This document shows, piece by piece, positions 28,012 through 35,956 of a stretch of 64,000 nucleotides of DNA. A program made the position numbers and the translations under genes. The notes under the pieces were generated by a model. It had not been told where the DNA came from. It searched no databases and was given only the letters and a program-made list of their open reading frames with translations. Position 1 is the first letter of the stretch, and each line of letters starts with the position of its first letter. Origin of the DNA: DASWOJ01 sp964250755 (GTDB taxonomy: Bacteria > Pseudomonadota > Alphaproteobacteria > Acetobacterales > Acetobacteraceae). The DNA is taken from NCBI GenBank assembly GCA_964250755.1, contig CAXUHB010000013.1, forward strand, positions 1-64,000, in the 5' to 3' direction.

Positions 28012-28527
28012 ATTCCATCCGCAACCCGATGCGAGCCGCCCCGCTCTGGCGCGGCAGCACGCGGGCAGCTCGCCGCAACATCCGCGTCTTCCCAGCTCGG
28101 CACCCCGGTCGCCGTCATCAACGACGTCCAAGCCGAGGAACGCCTTGAAACCAGCCCTTTGTGGACGTGGCCCCTATAGGATGCAGCCCCCGCCGCGATG
28201 AATGCCTTCCCCGACCTGCCAAGCTCCCTGTGGAGGCCGCCCATCCCACGACACCGCCGTCACAGGACGGCACCGTAGCGCAGGCTGCACGCGGTCGCCA
28301 CGCATCTCGCCGTCCCCGCGCATAAGTCGCACTCACAAATTACAAGTGACGAAACCTAATTGTATTAGGCGCAGCTTATGCAACATATAATAATGCGGAG
28401 GGGTTGGCAAACAGACCTGTGTAAATGTTCTGGCCCACCCATGTGCTGCTTCAACAGAAGCCGGCGCATTTGCATCCTGCTGCATCTGTATTGGCCTCTG
28501 TTCGAACGTTATCATAGGAATTTCATC
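28012..28527. other. Divergent intergenic region with AT-rich island
   Basis: The gap separates the VanW-type gene (minus) from the fasciclin gene (plus). From about 28330 to 28530 it is markedly AT-rich for this chromosome and contains the perfect -10 hexamer TATAAT and a small palindrome (separate entries). The first 300 bp look like ordinary high-GC sequence, and nothing coding is recognised. Confidence 0.5.
28355..28391 (+). promoter_or_regulatory. Putative promoter/operator of the fasciclin gene
   Basis: CCTAAT-TGT-ATTAGG (28355-28369) is a perfect 6-bp-arm palindrome, followed by a consensus -10 TATAAT at 28386-28391. TTGTAT at 28360, the best -35 candidate, is spaced 20 bp away and overlaps the palindrome, as expected of a repressed or activated promoter. 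The transcript leader would be about 130 nt. Confidence 0.45.
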
Positions 28528-28944
28528 ATGTCGCACGACATCATTGACACCGCTGTTGCCAACGGCTCCTTTAAGACGCTCGCGGCGGCCGCAACAGCAG
28601 CCGGATTGATCGAGACCTTGAAGGGCGCAGGCCCCTTTACCGTCTTCGCGCCGACGGACGCCGCGTTTGCAGCCCTGCCCGCCGGAACCGTCGAGGACCT
28701 GCTGAAGCCCGAGGGCAAGGCCAAGCTGGTCCAGATCCTCACCTACCATGTCGTGCCGGGCAAGGTGATGGCAGCCGACCTCGCCGGCAAGACGCTGCAC
28801 CCCGCGACCGTCGAGGGCGGGACGCTGGCCGTGGACGCCACCGGCGCGCACGTCAAGGTCAACAGCGCCACCGTCACCACGGCAGACGTTGACTGCACCA
28901 ACGGCGTGATCCACGTCATCGACGCGGTGCTGCTCCCGGCCTGA
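28528..28944 (+). CDS. Fasciclin (FAS1) domain protein
   Basis: A 138-residue protein made of one FAS1 domain: DIIDTAVANGSFKTLAAA at the start, GPFTVFAPTDAAFAALP, ILTYHVVPGKV, and the closing TNGVIHVIDAVLLP. FAS1 domains mediate adhesion in secreted proteins; here no signal peptide is visible from the chosen ATG (28528, preceded by ATAGGAA), so it may be cytosolic or use an upstream start. An ATG further upstream (28378) would add 50 Cys/Arg-rich residues of unlikely sequence. Confidence 0.88.
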   Translation: MSHDIIDTAVANGSFKTLAAAATAAGLIETLKGAGPFTVFAPTDAAFAALPAGTVEDLLKPEGKAKLVQILTYHVVPGKVMAADLAGKTLHPATVEGGTLAVDATGAHVKVNSATVTTADVDCTNGVIHVIDAVLLPA

Positions 28945-29196
28945 TGAGCCGGCGCGGCGTCTGCCTCCGGGTGTGCGCCGCGCCATCCTCCCTCCTTGCG
29001 CATGGGGTGTTCCGGACCATCCCTCGCTCCACCCCCTGCCGACGGCGGCAACGCGCCTCAAGCATTTTGGCCCGGTCGCCCAAGGTTGGCACCGCTCCCG
29101 TCCGCACTGCCGCTCGATGACGCACGAACTCGCTATCGCCTGTGCAGCGGCACCGTCTCGGGCATGGTCCGGTTACCTGAGGGGCTCTCCGGAACT

Positions 29197-30660
29197 CTAC
29201 CCCGGCAGCGTCACCGTTGCCCGAACCCCGCCCCCATCCCGGTTGGCCAACGTCACGTCGCCCCCATGCGCCCGCAGGATGTTGCGCGTGATCGGCAGTC
29301 CAAGCCCAGTGCCGCCGGTTTCCCTGTTGCGGCTGCCCTCCAATCTGTGGAACGGCTCGAACACCCGGTCCAGCTCGTCCGGCGGGATGCCAGGGCCGCT
29401 GTCCTCGATCTGTATCGCAACCCCCGCTCCGGGCCGCCCGGCGGACACCGTCACCCGCGCCGCACCGCCATAAGCGACGGCGTTGCCGACCAGGTTGGCC
29501 AAGGCGCGCTTCAGCGCCAGCGGCCGCCCCTGTATCTGCAGCCGGTCCGGCCCGTCATAGGCCAGGCAGCCCGCAGCGCCGGGCCGGGCGTCCGCAGCCT
29601 CGTCCAGCACCGTCCGCAGCAGCGCCGCCAGGTCCAGCGGCACCGCCGGCTCCGTCCCCGCCACGTCCCGCCCGAAGGCGAGCGTCGCCGACACCATCGC
29701 CGACAGCTCGTCCAGGTCGGCCAGCATCTTGCGGCGCTGCCCCTCATCCTCCATCCACTCCGCACGCAGCTTCAACCGCGTGATTGGCGTGCGCAAATCA
29801 TGGCCGATGGCTGTCAGCAAGAAGGTGCGGTCAGCCACGAAGCGGCGTATGCGCGCGGCCATGGTGTTGAACGCCGCTGCGGCCACCGCGACCTCCTCCG
29901 GTCCTTCCTCCGGCAGCGCGGGCGCGTTCACATCCCGCCCTAGCCGCTCCGCCGCTTCACCCAGCACGCGGACCGGTGCCGTCAGCCGGCGCACCGCCCA
30001 CAGGGTCAGCGCCGCCGCTGCCAGGGTCATCCCCGCCCACGCCCAGGCAAAACGGCCCGAGGCCCAGGGCCACATCGCCGGGAAGCCGCCGCGCATCACC
30101 AGCCACCGGTCATCCGGCAGGTGCGCGACGAGGGTGACGGCCTGGTCCGTCGTGCCGCGTATGTTGACCTCGCGAGGGCGCAACGCTTGCGGCAGCACGC
30201 CCCAGGTGAGGTATGGGCGGATCAGCCGCTGCGTGTCCGGTGGCTGCGGGTCCAGCCCGTCGCGCGGGTTGGCCGCCTCGACGCTGGCCTGGATGCTGCC
30301 TGCCGGATCAAGCGCCCGCGCCGCGGTGGCCCACCCCTCCGGCGGCCCGGCGGTCACGGTCCGATACGCCGCAACCACCCGCCCTCCAAGGTCCCGCCCA
30401 TCGGCCAGCCGCTGCAGCTCCCCCCGGTCCAGCGCATGGACGGCCAGGCCCACGCCCTGCACCAGCGCCAGCCCGGGCAGCAGCACTATCAATGTGCGTC
30501 CAGCCAAGGTGCGGGGCCACAGGCCGCGGCGGCCCCGTATCTTGCCGGAAACCTTCTCAGGCCTGCCCGCGCCGGCCAGCCCCGTGATGGCCGGCGCGCC
30601 GTCCCGCAAGGCCGGAGCCAGGTTCGCCGGGGGAACGCTGGGCAGCGCGTCCGGCGCCAT
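29197..30660 (-). CDS. Sensor histidine kinase
   Basis: A 487-residue inner-membrane kinase: Pro/Ala-rich cytoplasmic start, TM1 (LIVLLPGLALVQGVGLAVHA near 57-76), periplasmic sensor of about 130 residues, TM2 (FAWAWAGMTLAAAALTLWAV), HAMP (RRLTAPVRVLGEAAERLGRD), phospho-acceptor His in IGHDLRTPITRLKLR, and the ATPase boxes LVGNAVAYGG, DSGPGIPPDELDRVFEPFHR and GGTGLGL. The start ATG overlaps the regulator's TAA by one base. The signal is unknown. Confidence 0.92.
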   Translation of the reverse strand: MAPDALPSVPPANLAPALRDGAPAITGLAGAGRPEKVSGKIRGRRGLWPRTLAGRTLIVLLPGLALVQGVGLAVHALDRGELQRLADGRDLGGRVVAAYRTVTAGPPEGWATAARALDPAGSIQASVEAANPRDGLDPQPPDTQRLIRPYLTWGVLPQALRPREVNIRGTTDQAVTLVAHLPDDRWLVMRGGFPAMWPWASGRFAWAWAGMTLAAAALTLWAVRRLTAPVRVLGEAAERLGRDVNAPALPEEGPEEVAVAAAAFNTMAARIRRFVADRTFLLTAIGHDLRTPITRLKLRAEWMEDEGQRRKMLADLDELSAMVSATLAFGRDVAGTEPAVPLDLAALLRTVLDEAADARPGAAGCLAYDGPDRLQIQGRPLALKRALANLVGNAVAYGGAARVTVSAGRPGAGVAIQIEDSGPGIPPDELDRVFEPFHRLEGSRNRETGGTGLGLPITRNILRAHGGDVTLANRDGGGVRATVTLPG

Positions 30661-31382
30661 TACGCCTGCTCAACTTCCGCCGCCAGCACATAGCCCCCGC
30701 CGCGCACGGTCTTGATCAGATCCGTGCCCTCCCCGTCCCCCAGCTTGCGCCGCAGCCGGCTCACCGCCACGTCAATCGCCCGGTCGAACGGCCCGGCTTG
30801 CCGCCCGCGCAGCAGGTCCATCAGCATGTCGCGCGTCAGCACCTGGTTGGCCCGGCCCGCCAGCGCCGCCAGCATGTCGAATTCCCCGCCGGTCAGCGCG
30901 ACCTCGGCCCCGGCCGGGTTCAGCAGCCGGCGGCGCGTCGGGTCCAGCGTCCAGCCGGCGAAGCGCAGGGGCCGCGCAGCGCCGGCCCGCGGCCCCCGCG
31001 CCTCCGTCCGCCGCAGCACCGCGCGTATGCGGGCCAGCAGTTCCCGCGGGTTGAACGGCTTGGGCAGGTAGTCGTCCGCCCCCAGCTCCAGCCCGATGAT
31101 GCGGTCGGTGTCCTCCCCCATCGCCGTCAGCATCACGATGGGCACGTCGCTGACCCCGCGCAGCCAGCGCGCCAGGTCCAGCCCGCCCTCGCCCGGCAGC
31201 ATCAGGTCCAGGATGACCAGATGGTAGGCACCGGACGGCCAGGCGCGGCGGGCCTCCCGCCCGTCCCGGGCGCCGGTCACGCGGATGCCATGCCGCTCCA
31301 GGAAGCCGGTCAGCAGCTCGCGTATCTCGCGGTCGTCGTCCACGAGCAGGATGTGCGGCAGCAGGGCGGGGCTGGACTCCAT
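30660..31382 (-). CDS. OmpR-family response regulator
   Basis: A 240-residue two-domain regulator: receiver with acidic VDDDREIR, phospho-acceptor Asp in LVILDLMLPG, switch Thr in MLTAMGE, Lys in LPKPFNPREL; then a winged helix (LTGGEFDMLAALAGR ... VSRLRRKLGD ... IKTVRGGGYVL). It is phosphorylated by the kinase whose gene follows with a 1-bp overlap. The targets are unknown; it is divergent from a DNA glycosylase gene 53 bp away. Confidence 0.93.
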   Translation of the reverse strand: MESSPALLPHILLVDDDREIRELLTGFLERHGIRVTGARDGREARRAWPSGAYHLVILDLMLPGEGGLDLARWLRGVSDVPIVMLTAMGEDTDRIIGLELGADDYLPKPFNPRELLARIRAVLRRTEARGPRAGAARPLRFAGWTLDPTRRRLLNPAGAEVALTGGEFDMLAALAGRANQVLTRDMLMDLLRGRQAGPFDRAIDVAVSRLRRKLGDGEGTDLIKTVRGGGYVLAAEVEQA

Positions 31383-31435
31383 GCCGGCAGCATAGGGGTG
31401 CGGCGCGGGAATTGGCAGGATACCGTGTGCAACGA

Positions 31436-32092
31436 ATGGTCACGTTCCCCCACCCGCCGCCAGCCATGCGCGCCTTGCTGGACGCGCTGGTGCAGGCGGA
31501 CCCGCGCCTTGCGGGGATTGAGGCCGCGGCGGGTCCCCTGCCCTGGCGCACCCGCCCTGGCGGCTTCCCCGGCCTGCTCCGGATCGTCACGGCGCAGCAG
31601 ATCAGCAGCGCCGCCGCCGCCGCCATCTGGCATCGCCTGGCCGCGCTGCCCGGTGCGCTGGACCCGGCAGCCTGGCCCGCCCTGTCCGACGACGCCCTGC
31701 GCGCCGCCGGGCTGAGCCGGCCCAAGGTCGGCCACGCCCGCGCCCTCGCCGGCGCCTTCTCCATGGGCCGCCTATCCGCCCCGGCCATCGCGGCGCTGGA
31801 CGACGCCGGGGCCATCGCCGCCATCACTGCCGTCCCCGGCCTCGGCCCCTGGACGGCCAAGGTCTATCTTCTGTTTGCCGAGGGCCGTGCCGACGTGTTC
31901 CCCGCTGGCGACGTGGCGGTGGCCGGCGCGGCAGCAGCGCTGCTCGGCCTGCCATCGCGCCCAAACCCGCACGCACTCCGCAGCCTTGCAGAGTCTTGGC
32001 GTCCGGCCCGCGCCCTGGCAGCCCGGCTGCTGTGGCACCACTGGCGCCACCTGACGGGCCGGCCCAGCCTGGACGATCTGCCGCTGCCCTGA
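31436..32092 (+). CDS. HhH-GPD DNA-3-methyladenine glycosylase (AlkA-like)
   Basis: A 218-residue base-excision enzyme that removes alkylated purines. The helix-hairpin-helix is AVPGLGPWTAKVYLLFA, followed by the catalytic Asp in FPAGDVAVAGA. The N-terminal KIVTAQQ-like segment reads RIVTAQQISSAAA. ATG 31436 is chosen over an in-frame TTG at 31412. The two genes that follow on the same strand are of unknown function. Confidence 0.87.
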   Translation: MVTFPHPPPAMRALLDALVQADPRLAGIEAAAGPLPWRTRPGGFPGLLRIVTAQQISSAAAAAIWHRLAALPGALDPAAWPALSDDALRAAGLSRPKVGHARALAGAFSMGRLSAPAIAALDDAGAIAAITAVPGLGPWTAKVYLLFAEGRADVFPAGDVAVAGAAAALLGLPSRPNPHALRSLAESWRPARALAARLLWHHWRHLTGRPSLDDLPLP

Positions 32093-32153
32093 CGTCCCGC
32101 CGTGCAAGGCCCGCCTTCACCCCCCGTTTACCCGCGTCGTGCCAGCGTCGCAC

Positions 32154-33209
32154 ATGGACACGCATCAGGATGCCAACAGCCCACAGCCCGCCACCTTCGC
32201 GGAACGCGGCGTGGCCGTGCCTTTCACCGCGCCGGGCTTGGCCGGGTCGCGGGTGCGTATGGGAAAGGCGGGGCTGGAACTCGTGTTCGCCAACCCGTCC
32301 GGCGCACGCGGAACCTACGTCGTGCCCTGGGCCGGCGTGCCCGGCATCTGTCAGCCCACCGTGCACGACGTGCGCCTGTTATCGGCGCTGGCCGCTGGCG
32401 CCCCACCTGCCGGTGCCACCCGCGACGTGATCGGCCCCGCCAGAGTCCAGCAGGCCGCCCGCCGCGTCGCGCTGGACGGCGCAGCCGGCCGTCCCGCCCG
32501 CGCCGCCGCCCAGGCCGCTGCTGCCGCCGACCAGGCCCGCACCGGGGCAGCCACCCGGCACCTGCTATCCGACCTGATCGCCCAGGGGGGCAACCCGGAT
32601 TTGCAGGAAGCCGCGGCGCTGGCCGCCGTCGTCGCGGAACTGGGCGTCGGCCCCAGCGCAGCAGATGCCCCGGTGCCGCAGGCCATCGCCGCCACAGAGT
32701 CGCTGCGGGACGGCCTGCTGGCCTGGGCCGCACGCAACCCTGGGGACGCCGCCCCTGCCCGGCTGCTCGCGGCACTTGCTGCTGCCGCCGCAGCCGGCGC
32801 CGCAGCGGCGCTGGCTGCGGCGCACCATCCCACGACGCTGGAACTGCTGCTGGCCTGGCGCTCTGCGCCGGAGCGTGTAGCGGCGCTCGCCGCGCGCCCC
32901 GCTTGGCTGCTGGACGGCTGGCGCCTCCCCGGCCTCATCTGGTCTGATGCCGCCCCTGGCAGCAGCGCCGCCCTGGCGGAGGCCGCACATCTCGCCTCCT
33001 TCCCACCGCGGGAGGCAGAAGCCTGGACCGGCCTGCCGACCGACCCCGCCGCCCCCGGCCTGCTCCGCCGCATCCTGGCCGCCCGCGCCGGGGAGGCCCG
33101 CGCCGGCAGTGCCCGGACCGGGGGGGGCGGGCCGCCGAACCTGCGCGGGCGCGCCATCACCGCCGACCTCGTGGCCCGCAACGAGCGGCTGCGGGCGCTC
33201 GCCGCATGA
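32154..33209 (+). CDS. Unrecognised alanine-rich protein A
   Basis: A protein of about 351 residues; Met at 32154 (MDTHQDANSP) or 32139. It opens with a compact beta-like region (VAVPFTAPGLAGSRVRMGKAG, then LELVFANPSGARGTYVVPWAG), followed by a long helical Ala-rich part with HHPTTLELLLAWRSAPERVA and RPAWLLDGWRLPGLIW. There is no signal peptide and no recognised domain. It is followed 43 bp later by a second unknown protein on the same strand and they probably form one unit. Confidence 0.75.
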   Translation: MDTHQDANSPQPATFAERGVAVPFTAPGLAGSRVRMGKAGLELVFANPSGARGTYVVPWAGVPGICQPTVHDVRLLSALAAGAPPAGATRDVIGPARVQQAARRVALDGAAGRPARAAAQAAAAADQARTGAATRHLLSDLIAQGGNPDLQEAAALAAVVAELGVGPSAADAPVPQAIAATESLRDGLLAWAARNPGDAAPARLLAALAAAAAAGAAAALAAAHHPTTLELLLAWRSAPERVAALAARPAWLLDGWRLPGLIWSDAAPGSSAALAEAAHLASFPPREAEAWTGLPTDPAAPGLLRRILAARAGEARAGSARTGGGGPPNLRGRAITADLVARNERLRALAA

Positions 33210-33252
33210 CGCCGCATCGCACGGCGGCACGACTTCCACGACCTCCACGATC

Positions 33253-34482
33253 ATGAATGCCGCCCTGCCCGACGTGCGTCGCCAGCTCGCCGGGGCGCGC
33301 GACGAGCAGATGGCCCGCGTCGTCGCCCTCGTGGACGCCCTGCCCCAGCGCGGGGCGGCGGATGCGCTGATCGCCCCCTTGAGGCCCCGCATGGCCCTGG
33401 CGCCGCCCCCCCGGCCCATGAACGCCATGCGGCTCATGTTCCGCCCCCTGGACCCTGTCATCACCCCCGGGCCGCGCTGGCGCCCCGGCATGCCCGCGGT
33501 GCCGCGCACGGTGCTGGGTTGCCTGGGCGCGGCGGTGCTGCCGCGCCTCGGCGCCGCCGGCCCGGCGGCCGAGGCCGCGCTGTCCGCGATCCCGCCAGGC
33601 GCCTCGCCCGACGTTCTGCGGGACGCGCTGGCGCAGGCCGGTGCGGCGCTGTGGCCCGCCGCGGCGGCCGTGCTGGACGGCATGGGGCCGCCGCCGGACT
33701 GGTCCGATGCCTCCGGCCTGCCCCCGGCCTGCTTCGCCCAGGTTGCCGCGGGCATCGCCGCCGTGCTGCACCAGGCCACGCGGCTCGCCTGGCTGGACGC
33801 CGGCCAGGACAACCCGCCCAGCGCTGCCGCGGCAGTCGGCGCGATCCTGGCGGACGCGCAAACCCGGCCCTCCGGCCTTCCGGTGCTGCTGGCGGTGCTG
33901 CTGGCGCACGGCCCCGCGGCCGCCCTGCTGGCTGGCGGCCTGCCCAACGCTGGCGCCTTGCCGCCAGCCGTGCTGGACAAGGCCGTCGAGGGATCGCTGG
34001 ACCGCGCCGGCCACCTGCTGGAGTCCGTGCTGCCTGTGGCCGGCCTGCAGGCCGCGGCCAACCATGCCGGCAATATCGCCGCGTTGCTGGAGGCCGTGGA
34101 CAGCCCCGCCAGCCGCCCCGCCTTGCGCGCCCATGCCGCACGCACGCGGCAGGCCGCCGATCAGGCATGCCGCGACCGCCTGGCCGGCGCGGCGCAGCGC
34201 GACCTCGCTTCACGCCTGGCCGGCGCGGGACCGGACGCCCCGGTGGACGACGCGGCGGTCGAGGGGCTGGAGGCCGCGGCGCGCGACCTGCGCCGCCTGG
34301 GCCGCGCGGGCCGGCGCCTGGGTCAGCCCTTCGCCTACGACGCCCTGATGGTCCGCCTGGCGCGGGAAGCCGGCGCCCTGTCCGCCCCGGGCCTGACCCG
34401 CATGGATCGCCTGCGCCTGGCCGAGCTGCTGGTCGGCGCCGACGCCGCGCTGCGCCTGGTGCCGGAGGGTGATCCGTCCTAG
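33253..34482 (+). CDS. Unrecognised alanine-rich protein B
   Basis: A 409-residue protein, mostly alpha-helical and Ala-rich. Its best-defined segment is RPMNAMRLMFRPLDPVITPG and then PRWRPGMPAVPRTVL at residues 54-90; the rest looks like helical repeats. It ends with YDALMVRLAREAGALSAPGL and LRLAELLVGADAALRL. There is no signal peptide, transmembrane helix or catalytic motif I can name. Its partner is the preceding unknown gene. Confidence 0.78.
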   Translation: MNAALPDVRRQLAGARDEQMARVVALVDALPQRGAADALIAPLRPRMALAPPPRPMNAMRLMFRPLDPVITPGPRWRPGMPAVPRTVLGCLGAAVLPRLGAAGPAAEAALSAIPPGASPDVLRDALAQAGAALWPAAAAVLDGMGPPPDWSDASGLPPACFAQVAAGIAAVLHQATRLAWLDAGQDNPPSAAAAVGAILADAQTRPSGLPVLLAVLLAHGPAAALLAGGLPNAGALPPAVLDKAVEGSLDRAGHLLESVLPVAGLQAAANHAGNIAALLEAVDSPASRPALRAHAARTRQAADQACRDRLAGAAQRDLASRLAGAGPDAPVDDAAVEGLEAAARDLRRLGRAGRRLGQPFAYDALMVRLAREAGALSAPGLTRMDRLRLAELLVGADAALRLVPEGDPS

Positions 34483-34511
34483 CGTGGCGCAAAGCCTTTG
34501 GAGGACGTCCC

Positions 34512-35531
34512 ATGCCTACCCGCCGCGCCGCCATCCGCACCGCTGCCCGCACCGCGCTGGGCGCCGCGCTCGCCCTCCCCGCCATCCGCCGTGCCCATGC
34601 CGAGGTCTCGACGGTGCTGATCGCGAAGCAGTTCGGCACCCTGTATCTTCAGCAGGACGTGATGGAGCAGCAGGGCCTCGTCCAGAAGCATGGCGCAGTC
34701 CTGGGCCTGCCCGGCCTGAAGGCGGAGTTCCTGCGTTTCGCCGGCACCGGCCCGATCACGGAGGCGCTGCTGGCTGGCAGCCTGCATTTCGCCAGCGGCG
34801 GCGCGCCCGGCGCGTTGCTGCTGTGGGACCGCACCCGCGGCACCGTGAAGTCCGCCTTCGCCATGAACGCCACCAACCAGCGCCTGCTCACCGTCAACCC
34901 GGCCATCTCCTCGCTGGCCGACATCACCCCCGCCGACCGCATCGCCATGCCGGCCGTGAAGGTCAGCCCTCAGGCGGTGTTCCTGCAGATGGCTGCCGCC
35001 AAGCTGTGGGGCGCCGCCGAGTGGGCGCGGCTGGACGCCCAAACCCTCGGCCGCGCCCACCCGGACAGCATGGCCGCGATGCTGGGCAGGACCGAGATCA
35101 CCTGCCATTTCAGCAGCAGCCCCTTCCAGGAGCGGGAGCTGGCGGCCCCAGGCGTGCGGGAGGTTCTGAACAGCTACGCCGTGCAGGGCGTCGAGACCAG
35201 CACCCCCAACACCGTCTATGCCACCAGCAGCTTCCGCACCGGCAACCCCCTGGCTTGGCGCGCGACGCTCGCGGCGTTCCAGGAGGCGACGGACTGGATC
35301 AACGCCAATCGCGCCGCCGCCGCGGAACTCTACCTTGCCAGCAGTGGGGACAAGGACACGCCGGCCAACGTCGCGGCCAGCATGGGGGCGCCCGGCAACC
35401 GCTTCACCCTGCAGCCGGCCAACGTGCTGCGCGTGGCCGATTTCATGGCCGGCACCGGCGTCCTGAAGCGCCGCCCCGAGAAGCTGGACGACCTGTTCTT
35501 CCCAGAAGCCGTGGAGCGCGGCGGCAGCTAG
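34512..35531 (+). CDS. ABC transporter substrate-binding protein (SsuA/TauA-like)
   Basis: A 339-residue periplasmic binding protein of the nitrate/sulfonate/taurine type. The N-terminus TRRAAIRTAARTALGAALAL carries a twin-arginine-like signal with cleavage after RAHA near residue 30. Family features: IAKQFGTLYLQQDVMEQQGL, FLRFAGTGPITEALLAGSLHFASGG, then DRIAMPAVKVSPQAVFLQM. No permease or ATPase gene is adjacent, so the rest of the transporter lies elsewhere or this is an orphan sensor subunit. Confidence 0.85.
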   Translation: MPTRRAAIRTAARTALGAALALPAIRRAHAEVSTVLIAKQFGTLYLQQDVMEQQGLVQKHGAVLGLPGLKAEFLRFAGTGPITEALLAGSLHFASGGAPGALLLWDRTRGTVKSAFAMNATNQRLLTVNPAISSLADITPADRIAMPAVKVSPQAVFLQMAAAKLWGAAEWARLDAQTLGRAHPDSMAAMLGRTEITCHFSSSPFQERELAAPGVREVLNSYAVQGVETSTPNTVYATSSFRTGNPLAWRATLAAFQEATDWINANRAAAAELYLASSGDKDTPANVAASMGAPGNRFTLQPANVLRVADFMAGTGVLKRRPEKLDDLFFPEAVERGGS

Positions 35532-35956
35532 TCCGGCTGCGCGGGAGCGCCCGGAGGCAGCCACACGCCATCTGCCGGGCAGGCTGTGACGGTCCCACCC
35601 AAACTCACGGCAGCCCGGGACCAGCCACGCGGCCCGGCGACCAGCTTGGGCGGCGTTCCGCCACGGTTCACAATGTCTTGCTCTGGAAGAACCCAGCATA
35701 GCCCGTGCATCACACGACTTTAAAGTGTCGGACCTATGCTCGCCTTTGGATCGGCAGGGTCGGGTGTGTAGGCCTCGGCAGGCGGGCGGTGCCGGCCAAG
35801 CCCCGCAACGGGCCACGAGGCCGTGCCGCCACGGCATAATCCGCAGACATGCCCATTCGCCCTCCGACTGGCGGCCGCCAATTTGCCCTTGCGGTGTCTA
35901 ATTTCCCTCTACATTACGAAACTATCGTGGCGTCATAATGAAGCAAAAGGTGGGAC
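35532..35956. other. 425-bp intergenic region
   Basis: It contains a 10-bp palindrome ACTTTAAAGT (35717-35726) and an AT-rich end from 35880 with CATAAT at 35934, a possible -10 just upstream of the next gene. Nothing coding is recognised. The GTCATAAT segment weakly resembles a Pho-box half-site, which would suit the following phosphate-binding-like protein, but a second half is not convincing. Confidence 0.35.

Noticed and set aside
26577..28179. Long plus-strand frames opposite the VanW-type gene
   Set aside because: Pro/Arg/Ala-rich antisense readings; the minus strand shows VanW motifs.
29228..29943. Plus-strand frame opposite the histidine kinase
   Set aside because: Antisense to a kinase with all boxes; no independent features.
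35932..35939. GTCATAAT as a Pho box for the PstS-like gene
   Set aside because: Only one half-site is convincing; a proper Pho box has two direct repeats.
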